From NCBI GenBank assembly GCA_049840435.1, contig JASGKY010000042.1, positions 248,001 through 312,000 of the forward strand: 64,000 nucleotides of DNA, read 5' to 3'. The notes beneath the pieces are model-generated. The model was not told the origin of the DNA. It worked only from the letters and a program-made list of their open reading frames with translations, and did no database searches. A program made the translations under genes and the position numbers. This document shows positions 53,974 through 63,833 of the stretch, in pieces. Position 1 is the first letter of the stretch. Each line of letters begins with the position of its first letter. This DNA comes from JADLHS01 sp049840435. Lineage in GTDB: Bacteria; Verrucomicrobiota; Verrucomicrobiia; Limisphaerales; JADLHS01.

Positions 53974-54810
53974 ATGAACCGCGCACGATCGAGCCAGCGA
54001 TGGCTACAGACTGCTCTCTTGTTTTTTTTGCTGGCGCTGACCCGGCTTGCGACGGCGCAGACGGAAGCCGCACCACTGCAAGCCCCCGCCGGGCCGACTG
54101 AACCCACGTTCCAAGATTCTTTGAATCAGGCCTACGAGCTCCTGCAGCGGGGTGAGCCCGCGCGGGCCGTCGTGCTGCTGGAACAGCTACAACGGCAGCG
54201 CTCCGATGCCAGCCTGTTTTACGCGCTGGGTATGGCCTACGCCGCCAACAACCAGCCCACACTTGCGGCGGGCAGTCTGGAACGATTTTTCGGCGGCGCC
54301 GATGCGGCGAGTGCCCCCCCTGACGTGCAGGTGGCGGCGCAGCGGCAGCTGACCGACTACCAGCGTCAGCTCAGCCGCCTGAGTGTCACCTTCGTACTGC
54401 TGCCCAGGGCCGTTCCCGCCACCTTGTATCTGAACGGTCAGCTCGCCGCAGAGCTGCGCGATGGTGCGGTGCCGCCGACGCTGTGGTTGTTGCCGGGCAC
54501 CTACCAAGTTCTGCTCAGCGCACCGGGTGCACGCACCTATCAAACGAAGCTCGAGCTGCAGCCCGGGGAGCTGCGCCAGCTGGTCGGCAGCCTGGAAGAG
54601 GATCAAAGGCCGCTACCGCTGATTCCCGGGACCGTCGGGCCGCCGTGGAACGCAAAAAAGGCGACGTCCACTATCCGCAAAGTCTTGATCGGAACGGGAA
54701 TCGCCGTGGGCACACTCCTGGTCGCGGGAATCGTCACGGCTGCCGTGGTAGTCGCCACTTCGGATGGCAGTAGCTCGAGCCATCATCATCATCACTTCGA
54801 CTTCGACTAA
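53974..54810 (+). CDS. Membrane protein with TPR-like and PEGA-like domains and His-rich C-terminus
   Basis: 278 residues. Signal peptide (RWLQTALLFFLLALTRLATA), TPR-like helices (LNQAYELLQRGEPARAVVLL, FYALGMAYAANNQPTLAAGS), and a PEGA-like beta domain (VTFVLLPRAVPATLYLNGQL, GTYQVLLSAPGARTYQTKLE). Then a transmembrane helix near the end (VLIGTGIAVGTLLVAGIVTA) and a short tail SSSSHHHHHFDFD. Such myxobacterial TPR-PEGA proteins are of unknown function. Divergent from the M16 gene. Confidence 0.75.
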   Translation: MNRARSSQRWLQTALLFFLLALTRLATAQTEAAPLQAPAGPTEPTFQDSLNQAYELLQRGEPARAVVLLEQLQRQRSDASLFYALGMAYAANNQPTLAAGSLERFFGGADAASAPPDVQVAAQRQLTDYQRQLSRLSVTFVLLPRAVPATLYLNGQLAAELRDGAVPPTLWLLPGTYQVLLSAPGARTYQTKLELQPGELRQLVGSLEEDQRPLPLIPGTVGPPWNAKKATSTIRKVLIGTGIAVGTLLVAGIVTAAVVVATSDGSSSSHHHHHFDFD

Positions 54811-54978
54811 GCAGTACGGTCCGCCGGGAATCGATTTGGAATCGCTCCTTCTACCCTTGCGCAGGCGTGCGCACCGACGATTCGATCCCAGTAAGACCTC
54901 ATTGGTCAAAATGTCCGTACGCCAAGTCGTGCCGCGCTACGCCTGCTGAAAACGCTGTCGGCGCCGCTGTGCGCTGGG

Positions 54979-56857
54979 GTGTTGGCGCTGGCCTGGGTGC
55001 TGCCGCTTGCCGTCTTGGCGGCGGCGTCCACCCAGCCTGCGGTCTCGGCGGCAGCGCCGCAGATGATGGAGTACAAGGTGCAGGCAGGCGACAACTGCGG
55101 GGCGCTGGCCAAACACCTGTATGGGGACTCGCATCGTGTGGATCTGATCCATCAGAACAATGATCTGGGACCACTGCCGCACAAGCTGCGACCGGGGCAG
55201 ATCCTGCGGGTGCCACTGCGCGCCACGGCGGGTCCGCAGGGGCCCGACGCGCGCTTGACGTTCGTGCGCAACCAGGTCGAAGCGTACACCCCGGACTATC
55301 ATCGCGGACAAAAGAACGAGGCGCTGGCGCAGGGCAATCGTGTCGGAACCCTGGCCGCTTCTTCGGCCGAGATCTCGTTTGCCAACGAGACCCAGATGCA
55401 GCTGGGCGAACACAGTATGGTGGTGATCTTCGGCGACACCCCCTCGCGGTCGGCGCCGCATCGCCGCGCGGCGGGGGCCGAAGAGGCAGCGCTGCTCAAA
55501 GGCACGCTGCGCGCCCATCTGGCCGAGCTCTCGGGACCCGCGCCGCAGGCGCCACCGCGGCTCATCACGACCCCCAGCGGCCAGGTCGAGCTGCCGCGCC
55601 AGAGTGGTGAGCTGCACGTCGATGTGGATGCGCAGAAGACGACCCGGCTTTCGGTGCTGCGCGGAAGATCACACCTCGCCGCGGCGGGACAGAAGGTCGA
55701 GGTACCCGCGGGCTTTGGCAGCCGCGCCGACAAGGGACGTGCGCCGACGCCGCCGCGACCGCTGCCGCTGCCGCCGGTGTGGACCAAAACCCCCGCGGCC
55801 CTCGTGCTAAGTCAGGGCGCGGCGGCACCGCTGGTGCTGACTTATCAGGCGGCAGCAGGTGGTCCCAAGGTCACCGCGTGGCATCGCCAGCTGGCTCGCG
55901 ACGCCAGCTTCAACGATTCATTGATCGATACCAAAGTAGCAGCGGACGTCCTGAGCTGGCCGCTGGCGGGGCTGCCAACGGACGCAGTGTATGCGCGCAT
56001 CAGCGCCATCGATGATGACCGCTTCGAAGGCCAGCCGAGTGTCGTGATTCACACCCAGGTGGCGCAGCTGCAGGTGGTGCCGCAGACCCAGACGGCGCTG
56101 GCGTGGCTGGTGGTGCCGCCGGGAGTTTTGTGTGGGGTCGATGGCGCCGCGCTGACGGCAACGCAGCGGCAGGCGCTGTCCCCGGCGCGCGCGCATCAGG
56201 TGCGCTGCGCGACCAAGCCCGACGCGCTGCCCGGTGAAGCCGCCGAGCTGACGGTGGCCGCGGCAGAGAGTGGACCCGATCCCAGGGACTCCGAGCCCGC
56301 ACCGGAAAAGATCATTCAGCTCGCGCCACCGCGGCTGCAGCCGGTGCCGCCGCCGCCCGCCCCGGCAACACCAGCCGAGCGCCGCGTGTATTTCGATTCT
56401 GGCTGTCGCAGTATCGACGCTATTTAATCAGGACGCGTACGGCTTCGGCGGTGGTGTCGAGCTGGGCCCGCGCATCCGGCTACCTTTTGGCGCGCTGCGT
56501 TTTGCGCTGCGTTTCCTCGCCGAGCAGGCAGTAACGCCCCCCCAGGCCCCGACCATGATCAACCTGGGTGGCGTCGTGACCTACGTGCTGGGGCAGCCAG
56601 CGTGGCGCGTGAGTCCCTACTTTGGGGGGTGGGCGCAAGGAATTCTGCAGCGCACCGCAGCGCTGCCTGGGCTGCGGGCCGTACGCAACAACTCTGGTCT
56701 GGCGCTGGGGGGCCTGGTGGGACTGCAGGTGCGCCTACCGCACGGTGGCCTCTTTCTCGAAGGCGGTTATCGCCACAACCTCGCCGAGCAGCTGCCGGTG
56801 CAGGCGCCCGAGTGGAATACCGGCTTCCTGCTGCTGGGTTACCGACTGAGCTTGTAG
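54979..56857 (+). CDS. LysM/FecR-domain envelope protein with C-terminal beta-barrel (frameshifted)
   Basis: The open frame runs from after a stop near 54,892 and is called from GTG 54979; the true start may lie a little upstream. Signal-like segment (LALAWVLPLAVLAAAS); LysM domain (YKVQAGDNCGALAKHLYGDS ... LRPGQILRVP); FecR-like beta domain (RVGTLAASSAEISFANETQM, TPSGQVELPRQSGELHVDVD); repeated beta segments to about residue 480. Near 56,395 a frameshift joins it to FGGGVELGPRIRLPFGALRF ... NTGFLLLGYRLSL, an outer-membrane beta-barrel-like part with aromatic end. Peptidoglycan binding by LysM and barrel anchoring would make it an envelope link. Confidence 0.72.
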
Positions 56858-56980
56858 TCTGCCGAAAAAAAAATCGCCGTACTCAGCGCCCACGGCCGCC
56901 AAACGATTGGTTTCTTCCACATTGGGCACGCCTCCTGCTTAGCCACAAGGCAAGGAAATCTCAGGACACAAGGAGAGCCC

Positions 56981-57415
56981 ATGTCGACCAAAGCCCGAGC
57001 CAAGTCCATGACGCCGCCGGAGTCCAGCGGCACCGGTCCCGATGAGGTACTCAGCGCCTTGGAAGAAGGCCGCGAGCCGCCGCACCAGCGCTCGATCACC
57101 GACGTGGCCGACCGCGCCGCGCTGACGGGCGTGCTGGAATACGAGCCAGCGCGCGACAAGATCCCGGGGCAAGACCGCGTGCTGACGGTCGGCGACCCCG
57201 ACGTGGATGCGCTGGACAACGAGTTCAGTGGCGAAGAAGCCCCCGGCGGCACCAACGCGACGCCGGATCAGAACGACGTGGATGAAATCGGCCGCGCCTA
57301 CGGGCTGTCCGAAGAGGACGACGGAGATGTCCTGGTATCGAGCCGAAGAGGTGCTGGAGCGCCGCAGCCGTCATCGCTGGGAGCTCGATCCGCGCTCGAA
57401 GATCCCGAAGCCTAG
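56981..57415 (+). CDS. DUF6335-family protein (compensating frameshifts near the C-terminus)
   Basis: About 144 codons. Residues 1-115 (SITDVADRAALTGVLEYEPA, DRVLTVGDPDVDALDNEFSG, DEIGRAYGLSEEDDGDVLV) fit the acidic DUF6335 family. The family's last block, RAEEVLERRSRHRWELDPRS, is encoded in another frame from about 57,335 to 57,395, after which the first frame resumes (EDPEA). Two opposite indels explain this best. Function unknown. Confidence 0.7.
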   Translation: MSTKARAKSMTPPESSGTGPDEVLSALEEGREPPHQRSITDVADRAALTGVLEYEPARDKIPGQDRVLTVGDPDVDALDNEFSGEEAPGGTNATPDQNDVDEIGRAYGLSEEDDGDVLVSSRRGAGAPQPSSLGARSALEDPEA

Positions 57416-57546
57416 GCCGCGCGCTGTGCTGTGTCAGATAGGGCACATGTGTCTATTTCGCACAGCACGAGCGTGGACTGCCGACCATCGGGTGCGATGT
57501 CTACGTCTCACCAACGGGTGGCGCCCTACGTGCTACGCACCGGCGC

Positions 57547-58389
57547 ATGATTCGAATTGCCGTACTCAGCGAACAAGTCACCTCCCAGATCCGTGAAGCC
57601 GTCTCTGAAAGCGCGCGTGAGCTCGATAGTGTCCAGGTAGTGTTCAGCGGCACCTCGGCGGACGAGCTGCGGCGACGCGGTCGGGAGCTGCGACCGCAGG
57701 TCCTGGTGCTCGATCTCGCGCTGCTTAGCGGGGGTTATGGCAGCGACCCGCGGCAAGAGATCGACAGCCTGCTGCAGAGCACCGGAGCCGAGCTGGCGCT
57801 GGTGCTGTACTCCTTTACGCGACGCGAGGTGGTGCAGCAGCTGTCATCGACACGCAGCCGCCCGATCAAAGCGCCGATCAGCCTGGCCACGCTGCGGCTC
57901 AACATGTTGAGTCTGTTGGTCAAAGATGCGCTGCGTAGTAGCGCCGACAACGAGGCAGCAGGACGCTCTGACTCGATGTCGTTCGCCATACCCGAGTTGC
58001 AGAGCTCGGGCGGTTTCCAGCCCGTAAGTCCGTCGCGGGCGGAAGCCGAGCTGGCCCCTTTGCCGCCGCGCCAGACACCGTTCGTGCCGCCGCCGGGCAG
58101 CGGCGCCAGTGATCCGGTTCCCGCCGCCGGCATGCCCAAGCTGTTCAATCAGTTCCAGCTCGGTCGCCTGCAAGAAGCGCGGTCCAAGGTGCGCTGCGAG
58201 TGCCCCAATCACTTGTCCGAGCTCGTCACGAGCCTCAACGCTTTTGAAGAGTATTCCCGCAAGTGTGAAAATGCCGGCGATGATGACGCCAAGCTGCACG
58301 GCTACCTGTACCAGCAGACAAGTCGCGCGCGCCGGCTGATGGAAGAAGCGCTGCTGACGCTGTGCCGCTACGAACGGCTGGATATTTAG
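57547..58389 (+). CDS. Atypical receiver-like protein with helical C-terminal domain
   Basis: 280 residues. Residues 1-120 have a receiver-like fold (IRIAVLSEQVTSQIREAV, VLVLDLALL with a central Asp, ALVLYSFTRREVVQQL), but the acidic pocket and the conserved Thr/Lys are poor, so phosphorylation is doubtful. A Pro-rich linker (about 155-195) leads to a helical C-terminal domain with two cysteines (RCECPNHLSELVTSLNAFEE, LYQQTSRARRLMEEALLTLC). Upstream of two double-receiver genes in the same orientation. Confidence 0.65.
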   Translation: MIRIAVLSEQVTSQIREAVSESARELDSVQVVFSGTSADELRRRGRELRPQVLVLDLALLSGGYGSDPRQEIDSLLQSTGAELALVLYSFTRREVVQQLSSTRSRPIKAPISLATLRLNMLSLLVKDALRSSADNEAAGRSDSMSFAIPELQSSGGFQPVSPSRAEAELAPLPPRQTPFVPPPGSGASDPVPAAGMPKLFNQFQLGRLQEARSKVRCECPNHLSELVTSLNAFEEYSRKCENAGDDDAKLHGYLYQQTSRARRLMEEALLTLCRYERLDI

Positions 58390-58576
58390 CCGGTTACGTA
58401 ACAGTCCCTGCGGCGCTCAGAAATTTTTTCTATATTAAGATAAGCTTCAGGATGGACTCTGTACCGGAACGGCCGCCCGGCCACCAGGTAAGCCCGTGTA
58501 CGGAGCGTGTTCCGAGCAGATATAGAGGGGATTCCTGATATATGAAGCGAGTCACCTTGGGGCCCGGCGGTGCCAT

Positions 58577-59645
58577 ATGAAGCCGCTGGTACTGGTACTA
58601 GAGGACAGCCTGACCGAGCGCATGGCGCTGCGTACGGTGCTTACCACCGCGGGCTGCATCGCCACCGGCTGCGGCACCCTGCAGCAAGCCCGCGAGACCA
58701 TTCGTCGTCGCGCTTTTGATCTCGCGGTGCTCGATGTGATGCTGCCCGATGGCGATGGCACGGAGCTCATGGAAGAGATCAAGAGCCATCCCGAGACCGC
58801 CTACATGGGCACCATCATGCTCCTGGACACTCCCGAACTCGCCCGAGAAGCGGCCCAACGCGCGCTGGCGCGCCGATGCCTACTTACAAAAGCCGTACAT
58901 TCCCAAGATCCTGACCGACTTGATCAAAGAGCTGATGTGGAGCTCGATGGGCGGCAAGCGCTATCTCATCGTCGATGACAGCGCCACGTTCGTGCACGCC
59001 CTGGCGGGGAAGCTGAGCCAGGCCAACAACGAAATCCTCACTGCCAAAAGCGGCGAAGAAGCCTTGGAGATCTTGTCGCAGCAGATCGTGGACTGTGTAC
59101 TCATCGACATGGTGATGCCGGGCATGGGGGGACTGCAGGCGTGCCAGCGCATCCGGGCCCTGCCCTCGTGCAGCCAGATCTCCATCGTCATGCTGACGGC
59201 CAGCGAGAACCTGACGGCCCGCAGCGAAGGACAGATCTTTGGGGCCGACGACTTTCTCGTCAAGCAGGCGGATCTCGATCTGCTGTGCGCGCAGCTGCGC
59301 AGCATCTTGCGCCGGGCGGCGCAGCGACCGCGGCGCCCGTCCAGCGGGCCAATCAGCATTCCCAAATTTTTTGATAACAGCCCGCCGGCCAAAGGACTGT
59401 ACGAAGAAATCCTCAGCCTGATTGGCCTCAGTCACTGGGTTGCGCGCCTGGTGGTCAGCCGCGCCTGCGCCAAGATCGGAGTAACCAGCCAGTCGCTTAC
59501 CGTCGCCGAGCTGGCCCGCATCCTGCCCGTGCTGGGTGAGCAGCTGTGCCTGTTCATGACCCGCCCGGAAGCGGACAAGCGGATTGCTGCACTTACCGCT
59601 CTGACGTCAGCAGAGCCGCCCACAGACGTGCCTCACGGCAAATAA
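58577..59645 (+). CDS. Double-receiver response regulator with C-terminal helical domain (frameshifted)
   Basis: ATG 58577. Receiver 1: LVLVLEDSLTERMALRTVLT, phosphoacceptor in LAVLDVMLPDGDGTELMEEI, and, after a frameshift near 58,866, ADAYLQKPYIPKILTDLIKE. Receiver 2: KRYLIVDDSATFVHALAGKL, VLIDMVMPGMGGLQACQRI, VMLTASEN, FGADDFLVKQ. The last 90 residues (GLYEEILSLIGLSHWVARLV, LTVAELARILPVLGEQLCLF) form a helical domain without DNA-binding features. Probably a phosphate relay or sink for the CheA hybrid encoded nearby. Confidence 0.8.
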
Positions 59646-59824
59646 ACAGACGCATTTTTTTGCCGGCACAAGCTGTGGGATTCTTTTCTCTTTCCGTTCT
59701 ACGCGGCGAAAAATGCCGATGTCGCATAGCCGTGACGCAGATCCCGATCCACACTGAATAGCTCTATTCTGTAGAGGCATTCGGGGCGATCTAGGCTGCG
59801 CCCTGCTGCATCCAAGGAGCTAGC

Positions 59825-60661
59825 ATGAAGCCGCACGTACTGATTGTGGATGACAGCCTGACAGTCCGTATGGATCTGCGGGCTGCGCTGTGCGCTGCGG
59901 GGTTCTGGGTGAAGACGTGCAGCTCGCTCGAATCGGCGCGCCATGAGCTGGCGATAAACGTGTTTGATCTCGCCATCCTGGATAACGTGCTGCCCGACGG
60001 CAGCGGTGTTGATCTGCTCAAGCACATCAAAGAGACCGCCGAGCTGCGGGCCACGCGCGTGATCATGCTAAGCACCGAAGCAGAAGTGCGCTCGCGCATC
60101 CAGGGTCTGCGCCTGGGCGCGGATCACTACGTGGGCAAGCCCTACGATCGCGACTACCTGACCAAGACCGCGCGCGAGCTGTTCAAGCTGACGGATCCCG
60201 GGCGGGTTTCCTCGACGCGGCGCGCGCAGAATACCAAGAAGCTGCTGCTGGTCGATGACAGCCCGACGTTCATCCATGGCCTGGCGATGGCGCTGCGGCA
60301 CGATGGTCATGAAGTGGCGATGGCCTACTCGGGTGAAGACGCGGTGGCGCTGCTGGGGGTGGAAAGCTTCGATGGGGTGCTCATCGACATGTTGATGCCC
60401 GGCATCAACGGGGTCGAGACCTGCCGCCGCCTGCGCAGCATTCCGCGTATGGATCACAGCCTGGTGGTCATCATGACGGCCAGCGAAAATCCCGACTGGC
60501 GCGACGCCGCGCTGGCCGCGGGTGCCGACGAGTTGATCATCAAGCCCAAGAACCTGAGCCTGGTCCCCGCGCTGCTGTTAGGGCTGTTCGTGCACAAACG
60601 CCAGCAGTTTCAAGTCGGTCGCGTGTCGACGCCGATCGAGCGGCTGGCCGCCAACAGCTAG
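59825..60661 (+). CDS. Double-receiver response regulator
   Basis: 278 residues, two complete receivers and no output domain. Receiver 1: HVLIVDDSLTVRMDLRAALC, LAILDNVLPDGSGVDLLKHI, VIMLSTEAEV, GADHYVGKPYDRDYL. Receiver 2: KLLLVDDSPTFIHGLAMALR, GVLIDMLMPGINGVETCRRL, VIMTASEN, GADELIIKPKNL. Both have Asp pocket, Thr/Ser and Lys. Paralogous to the preceding gene. Its stop overlaps the end of the convergent cheB by four bases. Confidence 0.9.
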   Translation: MKPHVLIVDDSLTVRMDLRAALCAAGFWVKTCSSLESARHELAINVFDLAILDNVLPDGSGVDLLKHIKETAELRATRVIMLSTEAEVRSRIQGLRLGADHYVGKPYDRDYLTKTARELFKLTDPGRVSSTRRAQNTKKLLLVDDSPTFIHGLAMALRHDGHEVAMAYSGEDAVALLGVESFDGVLIDMLMPGINGVETCRRLRSIPRMDHSLVVIMTASENPDWRDAALAAGADELIIKPKNLSLVPALLLGLFVHKRQQFQVGRVSTPIERLAANS

Positions 60662-61734
60662 ACGGCGTCGCGCGGCGCGCGACACAACGAAAGCAGCGTG
60701 GGTCCAATCTCGGGCAAGCGCAGTACCCGCTGCGCGGCGCCCAGACGAATCGCTTCTTTGGGCATGCCAAAGACCACCGCCGTGCTTTGATCCTGGGCGA
60801 TGGTCGCCGCCCCTTTCTGCCGCATGAGCAAAAGCCCTTCGGCGCCATCGCGACCCATGCCAGTCAGCAGGCAGCCGATGGCGCGCGGCCCGTAGTGGCT
60901 GGCGACCGACTCGAACAGCACATCGATCGACGGGCGGCAGGAGTTGCGCTCGGGCGCGTCGCTCAAGCGCAGGCGGCGATCCGCGACCGTCATGTGGCTG
61001 TCGGCGGCGGCCACGATCACCTGGCTGGTACCGGGCGGCGGCAGCAGCTGACCATCCACCGCTTCAACTACCGGCACCGGCAGGACGCGGGCCAGCCACT
61101 CGGCCAGGCCGATGGCGAACGGCTTGCCGATGTGAATCAGCAGCAGCACGGGGGCAGGCAGCGCGTGACGCAGGATCTCGACCACTGCGCCGGGACCACC
61201 GGTAGAAGCGCCGATGGCAATGAGATCGTAACGATGGGCAGAGCTTGGACGACTGCTGGTCGTAGCGCTGGCAACGAGGCTGCGCTCTTGCGAGCGCAGA
61301 CCACGCAGCCGCAAGCGCGGGTGGGTGATGACCTTGATCCGCGCGGTGAGCTTGACGGAGTGCAGAAAGTTGCGCTCCCACACGCCTCTTTCTTCGCGGC
61401 CGGTGGGCTTTTCGACGACCTCCACGGCGCCCGCGGCCAGCGCATCGAAAGTCCGCACCAGCTCCCCCCGATTGAACGATGCCGAGACGATGACGATGGG
61501 CGTCGGGCAGTACGCCATGACGTGCTCCGTGACCTCCAGGCCCGACATCCCGTTGGCCAGCATCATGTCGAGGGTCATCACGTCGGGTCGCAGCGTCTGG
61601 CACAGGCGAATGCCGGTCTCCCCATCCGCGGCCTCCCCCACCACTTCGCAGTCCGGATCCGAGCGCAGCGTACGCACCAGATGCGCCCGTGCGGTCAGCG
61701 AGTCTTCCACGACAACGATACGAATTTTCGCCAT
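60658..61734 (-). CDS. cheB: Chemoreceptor glutamate methylesterase CheB
   Basis: 358 residues. Receiver domain (IRIVVVEDSLTARAHLVRTL, TLDMMLANGMSGLEVTEHVM, PIVIVSASFNRGEL) followed by the methylesterase: catalytic Ser in IAIGASTGGPGAVVEILRHA, His in LLLIHIGKPFAIGLAEWLAR, Asp in GCLLTGMGRDGAEGLLLMRQ. It removes receptor methyl groups for adaptation. Starts one base after the cheA stop. Confidence 0.95.
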   Translation of the reverse strand: MAKIRIVVVEDSLTARAHLVRTLRSDPDCEVVGEAADGETGIRLCQTLRPDVMTLDMMLANGMSGLEVTEHVMAYCPTPIVIVSASFNRGELVRTFDALAAGAVEVVEKPTGREERGVWERNFLHSVKLTARIKVITHPRLRLRGLRSQERSLVASATTSSRPSSAHRYDLIAIGASTGGPGAVVEILRHALPAPVLLLIHIGKPFAIGLAEWLARVLPVPVVEAVDGQLLPPPGTSQVIVAAADSHMTVADRRLRLSDAPERNSCRPSIDVLFESVASHYGPRAIGCLLTGMGRDGAEGLLLMRQKGAATIAQDQSTAVVFGMPKEAIRLGAAQRVLRLPEIGPTLLSLCRAPRDAV

Positions 61735-61735
61735 G

Positions 61736-63826
61736 TCACTTAATCAGCTGCGCGATTTTTTCGACGAACAGGTTTTGATCGAACTCACTTTTTACCAGGT
61801 AGGCGGCGGCGCCGACCTCTAGACCGCGGCGACGGTGCTCGGGGGATGACAGCGAGGTGACCAGGACCACCGGAATCTGCTGCAGCTCGGGATCGGCGCG
61901 GGTGAGCGCAGTGAACTCGAAGCCACTCATTCCCGGCATCTCGATGTCGACGATGAATAACCCGTAGCTGCGCAGGTGCGCCATGCTGAGTCCTTCTTCG
62001 GCGGAGTCGGCGAGATCGACCTCGTAACCCGCCGCTTCGAGGATGCTCTGTTCCAGCATACGGGTCGTCAGCGAGTCATCCACCACCAACACCGGCAGCC
62101 GCAGCGGACCACGCGACCGCTCAAGCGGCACGCGGGCGTCGCTGGGATGGCACTTGATCAAGCCCCGCGGATCGAGCACGAACAGCGGATCACCTTGCAG
62201 ATCCAGCGCCGCGCCCGACACAAAAGCATGCGCTCCGACGGCCAGCGGCAGCGGCTTGACGACTACCTCCATGGTGCCCGCCAGGCGCTCGGCCCCCAGC
62301 ACCACACGCTGCGCGCCCGCCTGCACGATCACCGCGGACCACATCTCTTGCGCGACCACCGGCAGGCCAAACAGCGCGGTCAGGGGCAAAAAAGCCAGCG
62401 CCTGACCTTCGTAGACGATGCTGTTGCGCGTCGGCTCTTGAATGATCTCGTTGTGACCAAGGCGCACCGCACCGCGCACCGCGTCCAGCGGCAAGAGTAC
62501 GGTCTGATCGGAAAATGCCAAGGCCAGCGTCATCAGCGAAGTCAGCGAAGTCGGCACGGTGATGCCGATGGCGCTGCCTTGACCGACCTTGGAAGTTACG
62601 CTGACGTTGCCGTTGAAGCGTGCGGCAGTGGCGCGCACGACGTCCAGTCCCACGCCGCGACCGGACAGCTGGGTGACCGTGCGGCGGGTGCTAACACCTG
62701 CGGCAAAGATGAGCTGCAAGGTCTCTTGGGGCGACAGCTGGGCCGCAGCTTCCGCCGTCACGGCGCCGCGGGCGATGGCTGCCGCGCGCACCGCATCGAC
62801 GTTGATTCCAGCGCCGTCATCGCTGCACAGAAACGTCACGCGGCGGCCGCGCCGCTCGGCGGTTACGGTCAGTCGGCCTTCGGCGGGTTTACCGCTGTGC
62901 AGCCGCTGCGGACGTGGCTCGATGCCGTGATCGATGGCGTTGCGGATGAGGTGCAACAGGACGTCCCGCACGGCGAGCAGGATGTTGGCCTCGACGCGCA
63001 CATCGCCGCCGACGAGCTCCACGGAGACGCGCTTGTCGACGAGCTGCGCCGCATCGTAGGCTGCCAGCTCGATCTGCTCGAACACCGTACTGACCGGGAC
63101 CAGTCGCAAGGTGCCCAACAGCTCGTAGCTCTGCGTGAGCTCTTGTTCGCCGCGCCCGAGCCGCAGCTCGGCTTCGCGCTGTGCCTGCAGTAGCGTGCGG
63201 TGCAGCTCTTCCGCTTCGGCCACCATCCGCTGATTGACGCCGGTAGAGGAAGCCGACGCCACCTGTTCGCGCTGCTCAAGCTTCGTCAACAAATCGGCAG
63301 CGGTGCGCTGGGCGCGCTGCAGCATGCCGTGCACCGCGCGCAGACCACTGAGCTGCGTGCGCGCCTCGGCCAGTCCCGCCAGCAGCGCATCGAGATCTTT
63401 CAGCTCGACCCGAATCGTCTCGATACGTTCCTGACTGCGGTCGCTGCGATCAAAGCGCGCACTGGCGCCCGAATACGCCGAAGTGGCCGTCGGTGCGACC
63501 GAGTTCATGGAAGCCGGCACGGACTGCTGCAGCTCGGCCCGGATCAGCTCCAAGACCTTCAGCAGATCATTTACGGCATCGAGCTCGATGGGCTCCCCGT
63601 TTTCGCGATAAGGAGACAGCGTCTCCTCCATGGTGTGCGCCAGCTCGCTGATGGCGGTGCGCCGCACCACCCGCGCCGCCCCTTTCAAGGTGTGGGCGAG
63701 GCGAAAGCAGTGCGACAAAAGATCGGCACGCTCCGGCGTCTTGGCCAGCAGCAGCAGGCTGCGCGCGAGATCGCTCGTCAGATCGCTCGCTTCCAGATGA
63801 AACATCCGATCGAGTTCGTCGCCCAT
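61736..63826 (-). CDS. cheA: Hybrid CheA-type histidine kinase (Hpt-HATPase-CheW-REC)
   Basis: 696 residues. Hpt domain with phosphorylatable His in FRLAHTLKGAARVVRR; a long helical dimerisation/linker part; ATPase with N-box HLIRNAIDHGIEPRPQRLHS, G-boxes DDGAGINVDAVRAAA and LSGRGVGLDVVRATA; CheW-like domain (DQTVLLPLDAVRGAVRLGHN); and a C-terminal receiver (PVLVVDDSLTTRMLEQSILE, LFIVDIEMPGMSGFEFTALT, AAYLVKSEFDQNLFVEKIAQ). The attached receiver is typical of alternative chemosensory systems that control motility, biofilm or development rather than flagella. Lies between the chemoreceptor and cheB genes. Confidence 0.94.
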   Translation of the reverse strand: MGDELDRMFHLEASDLTSDLARSLLLLAKTPERADLLSHCFRLAHTLKGAARVVRRTAISELAHTMEETLSPYRENGEPIELDAVNDLLKVLELIRAELQQSVPASMNSVAPTATSAYSGASARFDRSDRSQERIETIRVELKDLDALLAGLAEARTQLSGLRAVHGMLQRAQRTAADLLTKLEQREQVASASSTGVNQRMVAEAEELHRTLLQAQREAELRLGRGEQELTQSYELLGTLRLVPVSTVFEQIELAAYDAAQLVDKRVSVELVGGDVRVEANILLAVRDVLLHLIRNAIDHGIEPRPQRLHSGKPAEGRLTVTAERRGRRVTFLCSDDGAGINVDAVRAAAIARGAVTAEAAAQLSPQETLQLIFAAGVSTRRTVTQLSGRGVGLDVVRATAARFNGNVSVTSKVGQGSAIGITVPTSLTSLMTLALAFSDQTVLLPLDAVRGAVRLGHNEIIQEPTRNSIVYEGQALAFLPLTALFGLPVVAQEMWSAVIVQAGAQRVVLGAERLAGTMEVVVKPLPLAVGAHAFVSGAALDLQGDPLFVLDPRGLIKCHPSDARVPLERSRGPLRLPVLVVDDSLTTRMLEQSILEAAGYEVDLADSAEEGLSMAHLRSYGLFIVDIEMPGMSGFEFTALTRADPELQQIPVVLVTSLSSPEHRRRGLEVGAAAYLVKSEFDQNLFVEKIAQLIK

Positions 63827-63833
63827 CCTGCTA

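Noticed and set aside
54760..54810. The five-histidine tail as a cloning tag or vector contamination
   Set aside because: It is encoded in the natural frame of a chromosomal gene, followed by FDFD and normal flanking sequence, with no vector sequence.
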